DNA from: Winslowiella iniecta | GTDB lineage: Bacteria > Pseudomonadota > Gammaproteobacteria > Enterobacterales > Enterobacteriaceae | Direction of reading: 5' to 3' | DNA length: 54,794 nt | Assembly: GCF_001267535.1 (NCBI RefSeq) | Contig: NZ_JRXE01000017.1 | Location: forward strand, 58,741-113,534 | In this document: positions 45,160-54,031 of the stretch, piece by piece | Layout: every line of letters begins with the position of its first letter | Numbering within the stretch: position 1 is the first letter of the stretch | Program-made: the position numbers and the translations under genes | The notes under the pieces: model-generated | The model's input: only the letters and a program-made list of their open reading frames with translations | Database searches by the model: none | Told to the model about the DNA's origin: nothing

Positions 45160-46224
45160 ATGAAATCACGTGCATTGATCGTTGGCGTCAGTGGTGTTGT
45201 CGGCAGCGCACTGGCGAGCAAACTGCTGGCTGAAGGCTGGCAGGTCTATGGATTATCACGCGGTCACAGTGCAGTGCCCGCAGGCTGCACCGCGCTGACC
45301 GCCGATTTAACCTCAGAACACGCGGTACAGCAGGCGTTAGAAGGTATCGAGGTGGACAAGGTGTTCTTTAGCGTCTGGGCGCGTCAGGAAAATGAGAAAG
45401 AGAATATCCGCGTCAATGGCGCGATGGTGCGCCATGTACTGGATGCGTTGGGCAGCAGGCTGAAGGGCGGTCATGTGGCGCTGGTCACCGGTCTGAAACA
45501 CTACCTCGGGCCGTTTGACGCCTATGGCAAGGGTGAAGTGCCGGTTACGCCATTCCGCGAAGAGATGGGACGTCAGCCGGTCGATAACTTCTATTATGCG
45601 CAGGAAGATGAAGTGTTTGCCGCCGCCGAAAAGTACCAGTTCAGCTGGAGCGTGCACCGTCCGCATACCATTATTGGTTACGCGGTGGGCAATGCGATGA
45701 ATATGGGGCAAACGCTGGCGGTCTACGCCACGCTGTGTAAGCACACCGGGCAGCCATTTATTTTCCCGGGTTCAGCGATGCAGTGGAATGGTGTGACCGA
45801 TATGACCGATGCGCGTTTGCTGGCCGACCAGCTTCAGTGGGCCGCCACCCGTGAGCAGGCTAACAACGAAGATTTCAATGTGGTGAACGGCGATGTATTC
45901 CGCTGGCAGTGGATGTGGTCGCAAATTGCTGATTACTTTGGTATTGAAGCGGTGCCTTTCAGCGGCGAAATGCAACCGCTGGAAGGGCGCATGCAAGATG
46001 CCGCCGCTCAGTGGCAGCAGATTGCCAGCCAGTATTCACTGAAGCAGGCCGATGTGAATAAGCTGGCCTCATGGTGGCATACCGATGCCGATCTGGGTCG
46101 TCCAATGGAGGTTATTACTGATATCAGTAAAAGCCGTAAAGCCGGCTTTGACGGTTATCAGTGCACCCGCGATGCCTTTATCGAGCTGTTTGATAAGCTC
46201 AGGGCTGAAAAGCTGATTCCTTAA
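45160..46224 (+). CDS. PRISE-type NAD(P)H-dependent enone reductase
   Basis: 354 residues of the extended short-chain dehydrogenase type. The nucleotide-binding motif is GVSGVVG (9-15). Two motifs characterise the progesterone 5-beta-reductase/iridoid synthase (PRISE) family: GLKHYLGPF with K113, and NFYYAQED with Y146, replacing the usual YxxxK. WSVHRPHTIIGYAVGNAMNMG is also typical. These enzymes reduce activated C=C bonds (enones, enals) using NADPH; in plants they make cardenolides and iridoids, while the bacterial role is unclear. It is divergent from a LysR regulator, its likely controller. A strong bidirectional terminator follows. Confidence 0.85.
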   Translation: MKSRALIVGVSGVVGSALASKLLAEGWQVYGLSRGHSAVPAGCTALTADLTSEHAVQQALEGIEVDKVFFSVWARQENEKENIRVNGAMVRHVLDALGSRLKGGHVALVTGLKHYLGPFDAYGKGEVPVTPFREEMGRQPVDNFYYAQEDEVFAAAEKYQFSWSVHRPHTIIGYAVGNAMNMGQTLAVYATLCKHTGQPFIFPGSAMQWNGVTDMTDARLLADQLQWAATREQANNEDFNVVNGDVFRWQWMWSQIADYFGIEAVPFSGEMQPLEGRMQDAAAQWQQIASQYSLKQADVNKLASWWHTDADLGRPMEVITDISKSRKAGFDGYQCTRDAFIELFDKLRAEKLIP

Positions 46225-46377
46225 TCGGCTCAACCTACTCGCTTGTGTTATCACATCCAGCATTAAAGACCATTTATATACTGGTGCAATCATTAATAAT
46301 TCACTCCAGCGCGGCCAATTTACACCCTGCATATCATCAGAGCGAAAGGCGCAAACGGCTTGCGTAAATTAAATAAA

Positions 46378-46407
46378 AAAACGGCTTCCTGTCAGGGAAG
46401 CCGTTTT
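46378..46407. terminator. Bidirectional rho-independent terminator
   Basis: A 12-bp perfect stem AAAACGGCTTCC/GGAAGCCGTTTT with a six-base loop TGTCAG, flanked by an A-run on the left and T-run on the right. It serves the reductase gene and the convergent gcd gene. Confidence 0.9.
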
Positions 46408-46440
46408 AGTTATACCTTTAACAGGTGGTCTGTTGACCGA

Positions 46441-48987
46441 TTATTTCTGGTCAGGCAGGGCGTAAGCAATCACGTAGTCACCGCGATCTGGCGACTGACG
46501 CGCGCCACCGGCGCTGATAATGATGTACTGTTTACCGGTTTTCGGTGAAACGTAAGTCATTGGGCCAGACTGGCTGCCAACCGGCAGACGCGCTTTCCAG
46601 ATCTCTTTACCGTTTGCAGTATCGAAAGCACGCAGGTAGTAATCCTGAGTACCGGCGAAGAACAGCAGACCGGATTGGGTAGACAGGCTTGCGCCCAGCG
46701 TTGGCATACCGATTTCCATTGGCATATGCATTTTAATGCCCATTGGTCCGGTATCTTTCACCGTACCAACCGGAACCTGCCAGGCGATTTTACCGGTTTT
46801 CAGGTCAACCGCTGACATGGTACCAAATGGTGGCTTCTGGCATGGAATGCCCAGAGGCGACAGGAAGCGCTCACGCACCGCACCATAAGGTGTGCCGTCC
46901 ATCGGAACCATCCCCATTTCGATACCGCTGGCACCGCTTGGTACTTGGCTGCGTGGTACCAGGTAGTTAGCCAGGCCCAGACGCATATCGTTAACAAACA
47001 TAATGGCATTGTTCGGGTCAACCGACACGCTGCCCCAGTTCATACCGCCCAGTGAACCCGGGAACTGCAGGGAACGATCTAAACCTGGTGGGGTGAAGAC
47101 GCCCTCGTGACGCATACCTTTAAACTCGATGCGGCACAGCAGCTGATCCAGTGGCGTGGCACCCCACATATCCGACTCTTTCAGCGTTTCATTGCCGATA
47201 TTCGGCATACCAACAGAGAAAGGCTGAGTTTTCGAGTAACGCTCACCTGGGGTGTTGCCCTGTGGAACTTCGCGATTCTCAACTTTTGCTACTGGCTCAC
47301 CGGTTTCGCGGTTGAGCATAAAGATCATGCCTTGCTTACTGGTCTGAACCAGTACCGGCGTCGTACCACCTTTACCGTCTGGCAGGTCGTACAGCAGCGG
47401 CTGTGAAGGCAGGTCAAAGTCCCACAGATCGTGATGGGTGGTCTGGAAATGCCAGCGCACTTTACCGGTTGAGGCATCGACTGCCACTACCGATGAGCTG
47501 TATTTATCATCCAGCGCGGTACGTTCACCACCAAAGAAGTCTGGCGTAGCGTTGCCGGTTGGCAGATAAACCAGGTTCAGTTTGGCGTCATACGCCATCG
47601 CTGACCAGACGTTAGGTGTACCACGGGTATAAGTCATGCCTTCTGGTGGCAGCTTCGTCACCGCCGGATTACCCGGATCCCATGCCCAGACCAGTTCACC
47701 GCTGTGAACGTCATAAGCACGTACCACACCCGGAGGCTCGCCGGTGGAGAAGTTATCCGCGACGCGACCACCAACCACCACGACATTGCCCGCCACTAAC
47801 GGGGTAGAGGTCTGCTGGTAGTAGCCTGGTTTGACTTCGCCCATACCGACTTTCAGATCCACCACGCCGTTATCACCGAAATCGGCACAGGCTTCACCGG
47901 TATCAGCATTGATAGCGATCAGACGTGCGTCGATGGTCGGCAGGAACAGGCGACGTTCACAGATGGCAGGCGCGGCAGCATTGATATTGCTGGCCGGAGT
48001 CTGTGGCTGTGAAGCCGCTGCTGCTGGCGGAGTCGCTTCAGCGGCACCGGTTGGGTGCTGGTCAGGTGTCTCACCACTGGCCGCAGCCGGTTGTGATGCA
48101 GCCTCGGCAGCAGCAGCAGATGGCTGAGCGTCACCCTGTGCAGCGGCAGAGGGGGTTGGCTGGGCTTCGCTGTTAGCAAAGTAGCCAAGTCCACGGCAGC
48201 GCTGCCAGTTTGGCGCTTCAGCTTTCGGGTCGAATGCCCACAGCTGTTTACCATCATCAGCATTAAGTGCCAGCACTTTGCCGTAAGCGGTACAAACAAA
48301 CAGTTTGTCACCAACTTGCAGTGGGGTGTTCTGGTCTTCTGCACCTGAACCGTTGCTCAGTGGAATATCACCGGTATGCGCGATCCACGCCACTTCCAGC
48401 TGATTAACGTTAGATTTGTTAATCTGATCCAGCGCGGCAAAACGGTCACCGTGAGTGGTATTACCCCAATGTTCCCAGTTTTTCTGTTCACTACCCGGAG
48501 CAACAGGTTTCACCGGAATATCTTCGCTGGCGCTGATAATTGGCGCAGGCACAAAGGTATAACCGAAACCGGCTAACAGCGCGATGGCCAGCAAACCCGC
48601 AAGGCTGTAGCTGGCGGTTTTGCGACCATCATGACCGGCACGCAGTTTCAGGAACGGATAAGCCAGCGCCGTCAGGAAAGCCAGTACGCCGAACATAAAC
48701 AGGCGTGAGAACAGAGGCCAGAAATTCAGGCCCGCATCCCACACTGCCCAGATAACAGATAACACAAATGCCAGCGCGTACAGCCAGGCACCCGCAGGTT
48801 TGATTTTAATAATCAGTACGGCAGAAATGATCATCGCCAGGCCCATCAGCAGGAAGTAAAGACTTCCGCCTAATGACACCAGCCAGCCGCCGCCGATAGC
48901 GATGGCAGCACCAATGATCCCCATGAGAGCGCCAAGCGCCCACATCAGCCAGACCCCTGTACTACGTTTACTGCTTTGATTTGACAT
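46441..48987 (-). CDS. gcd: Membrane-bound PQQ-dependent glucose dehydrogenase
   Basis: 848 residues (E. coli Gcd 796). Five N-terminal membrane helices (about 11-145) carry the ubiquinone-linked domain; the rest is a periplasmic eight-bladed PQQ propeller. Typical features are EHWGNTTHGDRFAALDQI, the active-site Asp in HHDLWDFDLPSQP, and the PQQ-contacting Lys in QTSKQGMIFMLNR. It oxidises glucose to gluconolactone in the periplasm and passes electrons to ubiquinone. Unusually, residues 272-341 (bases 47965-48174) form an Ala/Pro/Gln/Ser-rich segment of about 70 residues where E. coli Gcd has about 20. The acidification it causes dissolves phosphate, a trait of plant-associated strains. A PQQ supply is needed from elsewhere. 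Confidence 0.95.
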   Translation of the reverse strand: MSNQSSKRSTGVWLMWALGALMGIIGAAIAIGGGWLVSLGGSLYFLLMGLAMIISAVLIIKIKPAGAWLYALAFVLSVIWAVWDAGLNFWPLFSRLFMFGVLAFLTALAYPFLKLRAGHDGRKTASYSLAGLLAIALLAGFGYTFVPAPIISASEDIPVKPVAPGSEQKNWEHWGNTTHGDRFAALDQINKSNVNQLEVAWIAHTGDIPLSNGSGAEDQNTPLQVGDKLFVCTAYGKVLALNADDGKQLWAFDPKAEAPNWQRCRGLGYFANSEAQPTPSAAAQGDAQPSAAAAEAASQPAAASGETPDQHPTGAAEATPPAAAASQPQTPASNINAAAPAICERRLFLPTIDARLIAINADTGEACADFGDNGVVDLKVGMGEVKPGYYQQTSTPLVAGNVVVVGGRVADNFSTGEPPGVVRAYDVHSGELVWAWDPGNPAVTKLPPEGMTYTRGTPNVWSAMAYDAKLNLVYLPTGNATPDFFGGERTALDDKYSSSVVAVDASTGKVRWHFQTTHHDLWDFDLPSQPLLYDLPDGKGGTTPVLVQTSKQGMIFMLNRETGEPVAKVENREVPQGNTPGERYSKTQPFSVGMPNIGNETLKESDMWGATPLDQLLCRIEFKGMRHEGVFTPPGLDRSLQFPGSLGGMNWGSVSVDPNNAIMFVNDMRLGLANYLVPRSQVPSGASGIEMGMVPMDGTPYGAVRERFLSPLGIPCQKPPFGTMSAVDLKTGKIAWQVPVGTVKDTGPMGIKMHMPMEIGMPTLGASLSTQSGLLFFAGTQDYYLRAFDTANGKEIWKARLPVGSQSGPMTYVSPKTGKQYIIISAGGARQSPDRGDYVIAYALPDQK

Positions 48988-49876
48988 GATTTATCTCACC
49001 ATGAAGCTATGGTATGACCACAGCATAAGTGCATTAACAGTTTGAGAGAAAATTATCGCTACCTGGCACAACCAGTACTTAAATTAACGTCCATTATTAG
49101 AAAATTTGCTAACTGCAACCGGATGTTTTTTAAACAGGCTTGCGAAAAGCGCGGCTGCAGGATGCGGTAAACGCCATCGCCAGCCCGCAATCGGGCACTT
49201 TTTCCGGGAAAGAATTGCGTCAGTATCCGGCTGTAGGCCAGACGACTAAGCCGCCGGATACCCTCACGATCGCCGCGTAAATACCGAAATTAGCTGCTTT
49301 TTCAGCACTCGAGCTCAATCCTGATTAGCATAAAAACACTACTCATAATGGGGTAAATGAACCATTTGGAACGATAATGGCGCATATAGTAAACCTTATT
49401 GACGCAAATTGAAAAGTATTACCCTGCGTGACTATTCACTAAATGCGACACAGTTGTTAATAATGCATTAACACACCTACATCATTTTTCGTCAATCTGC
49501 GGGTGTATAGGCTGATAACGTTGATATTGACCCTCTCCAAACGGAGAAATTGTTAAGCATCTGTTACCTGTGTAAATGGTGAAAAAATAAAATAAATAGC
49601 CGTTGGGTGTTATCATAGTCACATTTGCTGCTTATTTAACCATGCAGTGAAGTGTCACTGGATGAGTCAGATTACTGGCCAGACAAATATCATCATGGGC
49701 TATGCCAGGTGGAATATCAGTAATATTTTTTACTATATATAAGTATTTCCTATGACTGGCGGGTATATATAATGAGCGCTTTGTGGAAGTGTGAATAATT
49801 TCCTCCTCTAAGCTTAGAATACGCTAATTCTGCGGGAAGGTTCCGTTTCATTATACTGAGGCGGAGGAGGTGTTTT
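48988..49876. other. 889-base gene-poor region
   Basis: No convincing gene on either strand. Both promoters (gcd and the orphan gene) must lie here. The segment 49120-49310 is GC-richer and may be a decayed gene remnant or a small RNA gene; within it GCCCG-CAAT-CGGGC followed by ACTTTTT (49183-49203) looks like a weak terminator. The stretch 49380-49870 is strongly AT-rich. I found no hrp box (GGAACC-N15/16-CCAC) in front of the orphan gene. Confidence 0.5.
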
Positions 49877-51361
49877 ATGCAAACAGATAAAGTCAGTGGT
49901 AATTTCCTGGATTACTCAGTTAATAATAAAAGCTTAAGTATTGATTGTGCTGAAACGGATTCTTTTTCCCAAAACTTACGTCGCGTGGCGTCGGTTCCTG
50001 AAAACTTACCCCCTTTATCGCAAGCGTCTCCTGCCATCAGGCCGCGCTGTTACTCGTTTCAGGGAACGCTAATAGCTACGCGTAATCAGCGCGGTGATTA
50101 TCTGGTAAAAGATATGCATATCAGTCAGTTGTCGCCACTTGGCGCTGTGCATCCGCACCGGCGTAGCTATATACCAGATATAAAAAATCCGCTTCACGGG
50201 ATGCCAGCGCGTGGCGAGATGGGTTCACAAAGTGTCATTATTAATATGCCGGAAGAGGACAGCAAAAGTTATGGAAATAACAGTCTCAATAGTCAGTCAA
50301 CACAGATGTTTCTGATAGATGCGGGTGCGGAATTAAACGCAAATGATGAGATAAATGCTCAGCAGAAGTTAAGTGATCAGTTAACTATTACTTTGCAGAA
50401 ACCACAGCTCAACGTGCGTCATTCCGGTAATAATTATTGGGCTGATTTGCATTCAAAAGAAAATATGGATGCACTGCAACGGCATGCGAAAAATATCGGC
50501 AAGGTGCTTAGTCGCAATATGTTATCGGTCGCCATACCCACCGCGATGCGTGAATATATGGCTAAAAATATCCTGCCGCTGTTATTACGCAATGCGCCAG
50601 GCACGGCGAATATTGCGCTGGCTGGCATTGCCCTCGCCGTGCCGATTGCCCTGCAACTACTGGGTATTGCCCGGGATCTGCACGCTGGCACCCAGACGCG
50701 CGCCAGCCTTAGCGCACGGCTGGCGAATATCGCGATGATAACCGGTGCCGGCTCGGCCCTGGTCGCCACCGGTGGTGTTGCCGCTGCCGCCAATGCGTTA
50801 ATCGCCGCGGTATTTGTGTATGTGCCGATAAGAGATGCCCTGCAATACTTTGTGAAACTGGGTGATAACAATAAACCCTCTCTCAATCTGAGTGTTTGCA
50901 GCAAATCCGCTGTGGTCTATACCGCTAATCAGGTACTGGTCTCGGAGGGAATGGACATGTTAGCCCTTGCGCTGGAACCTTTGCTGGGAAAAGCGGCGGC
51001 AAATATGGTGGGTAAGGCGCTGGTGAATACGGCGGGTGAAGCGGCTGATGAAATAACCTTTCGTACGCTTAACGCATCGGAACAGGAAAATCCGGCAGTC
51101 GAATACAGTCTTAACATTCGTCCGGCTGACGAGATAAACCTGAAAACCGGCACCGACCTGCTGATGAATACCATCACCGCACGATCTTCACTGTTTGCAA
51201 CGACATTTGCAGCGGCTAACGCGGTGCCGTATGCCGGTGTGCTAAGCAGTATCGTGATTGGCGGAGCGCTGGGCGCCGGTTACATCCCGTTTTTCTTTTG
51301 CCACGCACAGAAAGCGCCCGATCCTCTGGACCGGATGGAAGCCGGACTGGAGAGCTTCTGA
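49877..51361 (+). CDS. Orphan 494-residue protein, effector-like layout
   Basis: Not recognised. The first 120 residues are polar, rich in Ser, Asn, Gln and Pro, without a signal peptide (SVNNKSLSIDC, SVPENLPPLSQASPA). A helical region follows, then at about 225-320 several Ala/Leu/Ile-rich hydrophobic stretches (IPTAMREYMAKNILPLLLR, IALAGIALAVPIALQLLGIA, GGVAAAANALIAAVFVY). A second hydrophobic patch lies near the C-terminus (VLSSIVIGGALGAGYIPFFF). A polar disordered start and late membrane-inserting helices recall type III translocators or membrane-acting effectors, but no secretion genes are nearby. The ribosome binding site is near-perfect (GGAGGAGGTG, about six bases before ATG), so high expression is expected. 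It stands alone between gcd and a convergent Nudix gene. Confidence 0.65.
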   Translation: MQTDKVSGNFLDYSVNNKSLSIDCAETDSFSQNLRRVASVPENLPPLSQASPAIRPRCYSFQGTLIATRNQRGDYLVKDMHISQLSPLGAVHPHRRSYIPDIKNPLHGMPARGEMGSQSVIINMPEEDSKSYGNNSLNSQSTQMFLIDAGAELNANDEINAQQKLSDQLTITLQKPQLNVRHSGNNYWADLHSKENMDALQRHAKNIGKVLSRNMLSVAIPTAMREYMAKNILPLLLRNAPGTANIALAGIALAVPIALQLLGIARDLHAGTQTRASLSARLANIAMITGAGSALVATGGVAAAANALIAAVFVYVPIRDALQYFVKLGDNNKPSLNLSVCSKSAVVYTANQVLVSEGMDMLALALEPLLGKAAANMVGKALVNTAGEAADEITFRTLNASEQENPAVEYSLNIRPADEINLKTGTDLLMNTITARSSLFATTFAAANAVPYAGVLSSIVIGGALGAGYIPFFFCHAQKAPDPLDRMEAGLESF

Positions 51362-51366
51362 GATCG

Positions 51367-51795
51367 TTAGTCAGTCTGCTGTGACAGTCGGGTTAAGCAA
51401 TCGCCACCATGCTGTTGCAGCAGATTTTGCAGGGGAATAAACAGGGGATGAGGTAATGCGTCCAGCGCAAACCACTGCCAGCCGCCGCACTTTTCCGGCT
51501 CACACAACACCGGCTCACCCACTGGCTGATGCGCGACGGCAAACAGCGTAACGTAATGTTTCTGCTCATTGGCAAAAATATCGTTGGTAAACGGCCCGAT
51601 GCGGAGTTTATCCAGTCTCAGACCGGTCTCTTCCTGCACCTCGCGTTGCGCGCACTGCTCTATGGATTCGCCGAACTCAAGGTGACCGCCAGGTGCGGAC
51701 CAGCTATCGGCTCCGTGGCTGCCTTTTCTGCGTCCTAACAATAGCTTACCGTCGCGAAAAATCAGTACGCCGACGCCAATTCGCGGAGTTAACAT
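51367..51795 (-). CDS. Nudix hydrolase
   Basis: 142 residues from the ATG at 51795 (AGGA eight bases upstream; a longer start at 51837 is weaker). The Nudix box GX5EX7REUXEEXGU is complete: GGHLEFGESIEQCAQ continues into REVQEETGL. The preceding RRKGSHGADSWSAPGG is typical of small MutT-like hydrolases acting on nucleoside di- or triphosphates or ADP-ribose; the exact substrate cannot be told. It ends five bases from the stop of the convergent orphan gene, with no terminator between. Confidence 0.9.
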   Translation of the reverse strand: MLTPRIGVGVLIFRDGKLLLGRRKGSHGADSWSAPGGHLEFGESIEQCAQREVQEETGLRLDKLRIGPFTNDIFANEQKHYVTLFAVAHQPVGEPVLCEPEKCGGWQWFALDALPHPLFIPLQNLLQQHGGDCLTRLSQQTD

Positions 51796-51987
51796 TCTCT
51801 GTTCCTGTCTGTTTTTTCTTACCTCAGACTGCATCATCCTGCGGTGATAATCAAATCACTGCAACACCATGGGCGACTTTTTGTTATAGCTTTCTGTCTA
51901 AACTGATTACATTTACTAATATTTTAGGGTTCCGGGATACGGTCGCTCTCTGGCCGTTTACATTGATTGTTGCTAAGGAGTCTGTAG

Positions 51988-52413
51988 ATGAAGTCCAACG
52001 GCATTCCCCCTCGCTCCACCGTTGCGGTGGTGTTGTATGAATGGTTAAACCCGATTCCGCTCGGTTTTTTTGTTGCGGCCTGGCTGTTCGATATCATTTA
52101 TCTGTACAGCTATGAAATCTTCTGGACACAGGCTGCCAGCTGGCTGATTGCTTTCGGGCTGGTGATTGCCATTATTCCACGCTTGATCAGCCTTACGCAT
52201 GTCTGGCCGGGTACAGCCGCGCGGCAACCCGCCGCACTTAAACTGCATTTCTGGGCCTGGGCACTGGCGGTGATACTGTCGATTATTAACGCTTTTGTTC
52301 ACAGCCGCGATGCCTGGGCCGTCGTGCCTGCTGGCGTGACGCTTTCGACGATGGTGGTGCTGCTGCTGTTTATCGCTAATCTGCAACTTGCTTTGCGCCA
52401 GCGCACTGCTTAA
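51988..52413 (+). CDS. DUF2231-type four-helix membrane protein
   Basis: 141 residues with four hydrophobic segments, starting VLYEWLNPIPLGFFVAAWLFDIIYLYS. The pattern matches the DUF2231 family, some of which contain conserved His for a possible redox cofactor; here HVWPG, LHFWAW and HSRDAW carry histidines. AAGGAG precedes the ATG. It lies 12 bases before the sorbosone-dehydrogenase-like gene, and this pairing is common, so it may take electrons from the partner enzyme into the membrane (inference). Confidence 0.8.
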   Translation: MKSNGIPPRSTVAVVLYEWLNPIPLGFFVAAWLFDIIYLYSYEIFWTQAASWLIAFGLVIAIIPRLISLTHVWPGTAARQPAALKLHFWAWALAVILSIINAFVHSRDAWAVVPAGVTLSTMVVLLLFIANLQLALRQRTA

Positions 52414-52425
52414 GGAGGAGTTTTG

Positions 52426-53742
52426 ATGAGAATTTCACGTTTTCTCTCGCTGATCGGTTTATCGTTGCCACTGATGCTGGTGGGCTGTGATGACGGTGCA
52501 AAAATAAAGCCGGAACAACAGACTGGTTCCGACCCGACGCTGCCCGAGGCAAAAAACTTCCTGCTGCCACCGATGCAGGTGCCAGACAAGATCGACTGGA
52601 AGCCCGGAGAGACCCCAAAAGTTGCGCCAGGGCTGAAAATCGAGAAAATCGCGGAGGGCTTGCTCTATCCACGCCAGGTTTATGCCCTGCCGAATAACGA
52701 TATTCTGGTGGTGGAGGCCAACGGGCCGTCAAAACCTACCACGAAGCCAAAAGAACTGATTACCGGGGTGATAAAGAAATCATCCGGTAAAGGCGCTAAA
52801 GGCGGCAACCGCATCACTTTACTGCGCAACAACAATGGCGAGTGGCAGCAACATATTCTGTTGCAGAACCTGCATTCACCGTTTGGCGTGCAGCTGGTCG
52901 GCAATACGCTGTATGTGGCGAATGCGGATGCGATTATCAAATATCCGTATCAGGCCGGACAAACCGAAATTACCGCTCCGGGTGTGGAACTGACGGAACT
53001 GCCGGGTGGCCCGATTAATCATCACTGGACCAAAGCGCTGTTAGCCAGCCCTGATGGCAGCAAGCTTTATGTTGGCGTCGGTTCTAACAGTAACGTGGCG
53101 GAAAACGGCATTGGGGCTGAATATCGTCGTGCTGCGGTGCTGGAAGTGGATACCGCCAGTGGTGCCAGCCGCATTTATGCCAGCGGGATCCGCAATCCCA
53201 CCGGTTTACAGTGGGAACCCGAGACCGGGAAGTTATGGGCCATCGTTAATGAGCGCGACGAAATTGGCGCGGATCTGGTACCGGATTACCTGACTTCGGT
53301 ACAGGAAGGCGGTTTCTATGGCTGGCCGTACAGCTATTTTGGGCAGCATGTTGATCAACGCGTGCAACCGCCGCGCCCGGATCTGGTAGAAAAAGCCATC
53401 AAGCCGGATTACGCGTTAAGTTCCCATGTGGCACCGCTGGGGCTGTTATTCTATACCGGCAACAACCTGCCTGCTGAATATCGCGGCGGGGCGTTTATCA
53501 GTGAGCATGGCAGCTGGAATCGAAAACCGCTGAATGGTTATCGGGTTGACTGGGTAGCCTTCAGAGATGGCAAGCCGGTGGGGCAGCCAAAACCGATAGT
53601 GACCGGTTTTCTGACTGATGATGAAAAGCAAGTCCGAGGATTACCGGTGGGGCTGGCACAGGATCAGCAGGGCGGATTAATCATTGCCGATGACGCCGGT
53701 AACAGCGTCTGGCGCGTGACTGCTACGGCCAGCCAGCAGTAA
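52426..53742 (+). CDS. Sorbosone-dehydrogenase-like PQQ-type lipoprotein
   Basis: About 438 residues. Lipobox LMLVGC near residue 22 with Asp at +2, which would favour retention in the inner membrane. The mature chain is a six-bladed propeller of the soluble glucose/L-sorbosone dehydrogenase class: GLLYPRQVYALPNNDILVVEAN, SPFGVQLVGNTLYVANADAI, HHWTKALLASPDGSKLYVGVGSNSN, IYASGIRNPTGLQWEPETGKLWAIVNERDEIGADLVPDYLT, and SHVAPLGLLFYTG. Family members oxidise aldoses or sorbosone with PQQ. The ATG at 52426 has AAGGAGGAG seven bases upstream; a TTG at 52423 is less likely. Together with gcd this is the second PQQ-type enzyme in 6 kb. Confidence 0.88.
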   Translation: MRISRFLSLIGLSLPLMLVGCDDGAKIKPEQQTGSDPTLPEAKNFLLPPMQVPDKIDWKPGETPKVAPGLKIEKIAEGLLYPRQVYALPNNDILVVEANGPSKPTTKPKELITGVIKKSSGKGAKGGNRITLLRNNNGEWQQHILLQNLHSPFGVQLVGNTLYVANADAIIKYPYQAGQTEITAPGVELTELPGGPINHHWTKALLASPDGSKLYVGVGSNSNVAENGIGAEYRRAAVLEVDTASGASRIYASGIRNPTGLQWEPETGKLWAIVNERDEIGADLVPDYLTSVQEGGFYGWPYSYFGQHVDQRVQPPRPDLVEKAIKPDYALSSHVAPLGLLFYTGNNLPAEYRGGAFISEHGSWNRKPLNGYRVDWVAFRDGKPVGQPKPIVTGFLTDDEKQVRGLPVGLAQDQQGGLIIADDAGNSVWRVTATASQQ

Positions 53743-53749
53743 TTTCCAT

Positions 53750-53775
53750 CATGGGCGGCGTGAACGCCGCCCATG
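53750..53775. terminator. Perfect 12-bp hairpin after the sorbosone-dehydrogenase-like gene
   Basis: CATGGGCGGCGT and ACGCCGCCCATG are separated by only two bases. There is no T-run. The core GGGCGGC..GCCGCCC recurs at 34711-34730, so this may be a dispersed repeat as well as a transcript end. The following AT-rich 250 bases hold the promoter of the next gene; nothing else was recognised. Confidence 0.55.
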
Positions 53776-54031
53776 CCGTAGGCCAGCATTCTGTATTCCA
53801 GCATAAACAGTCATGCTTTATTTACGAAAGTCAACTTTCTCATGGCTTTATGATAAAATTCGGTTATTTCCCTTGAAGGTAAAACGGTTAAGATAAATAG
53901 AATGTTAACCCATAAAGGATAATAGTGGATTTGTATGGTTATCAGCGCAAACTGTCGCATTAAGGGCGGGGGGATAAATAAGAGCTCCGTCTGATATTTA
54001 CACCCTTTACCCCAAGTTAAGGAGAGTAATC

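Noticed and set aside
49370..49876. hrp box in front of the orphan effector-like gene
   Set aside because: A GGAAC sequence is present near 49370, but no CCAC lies 15-16 bases downstream.
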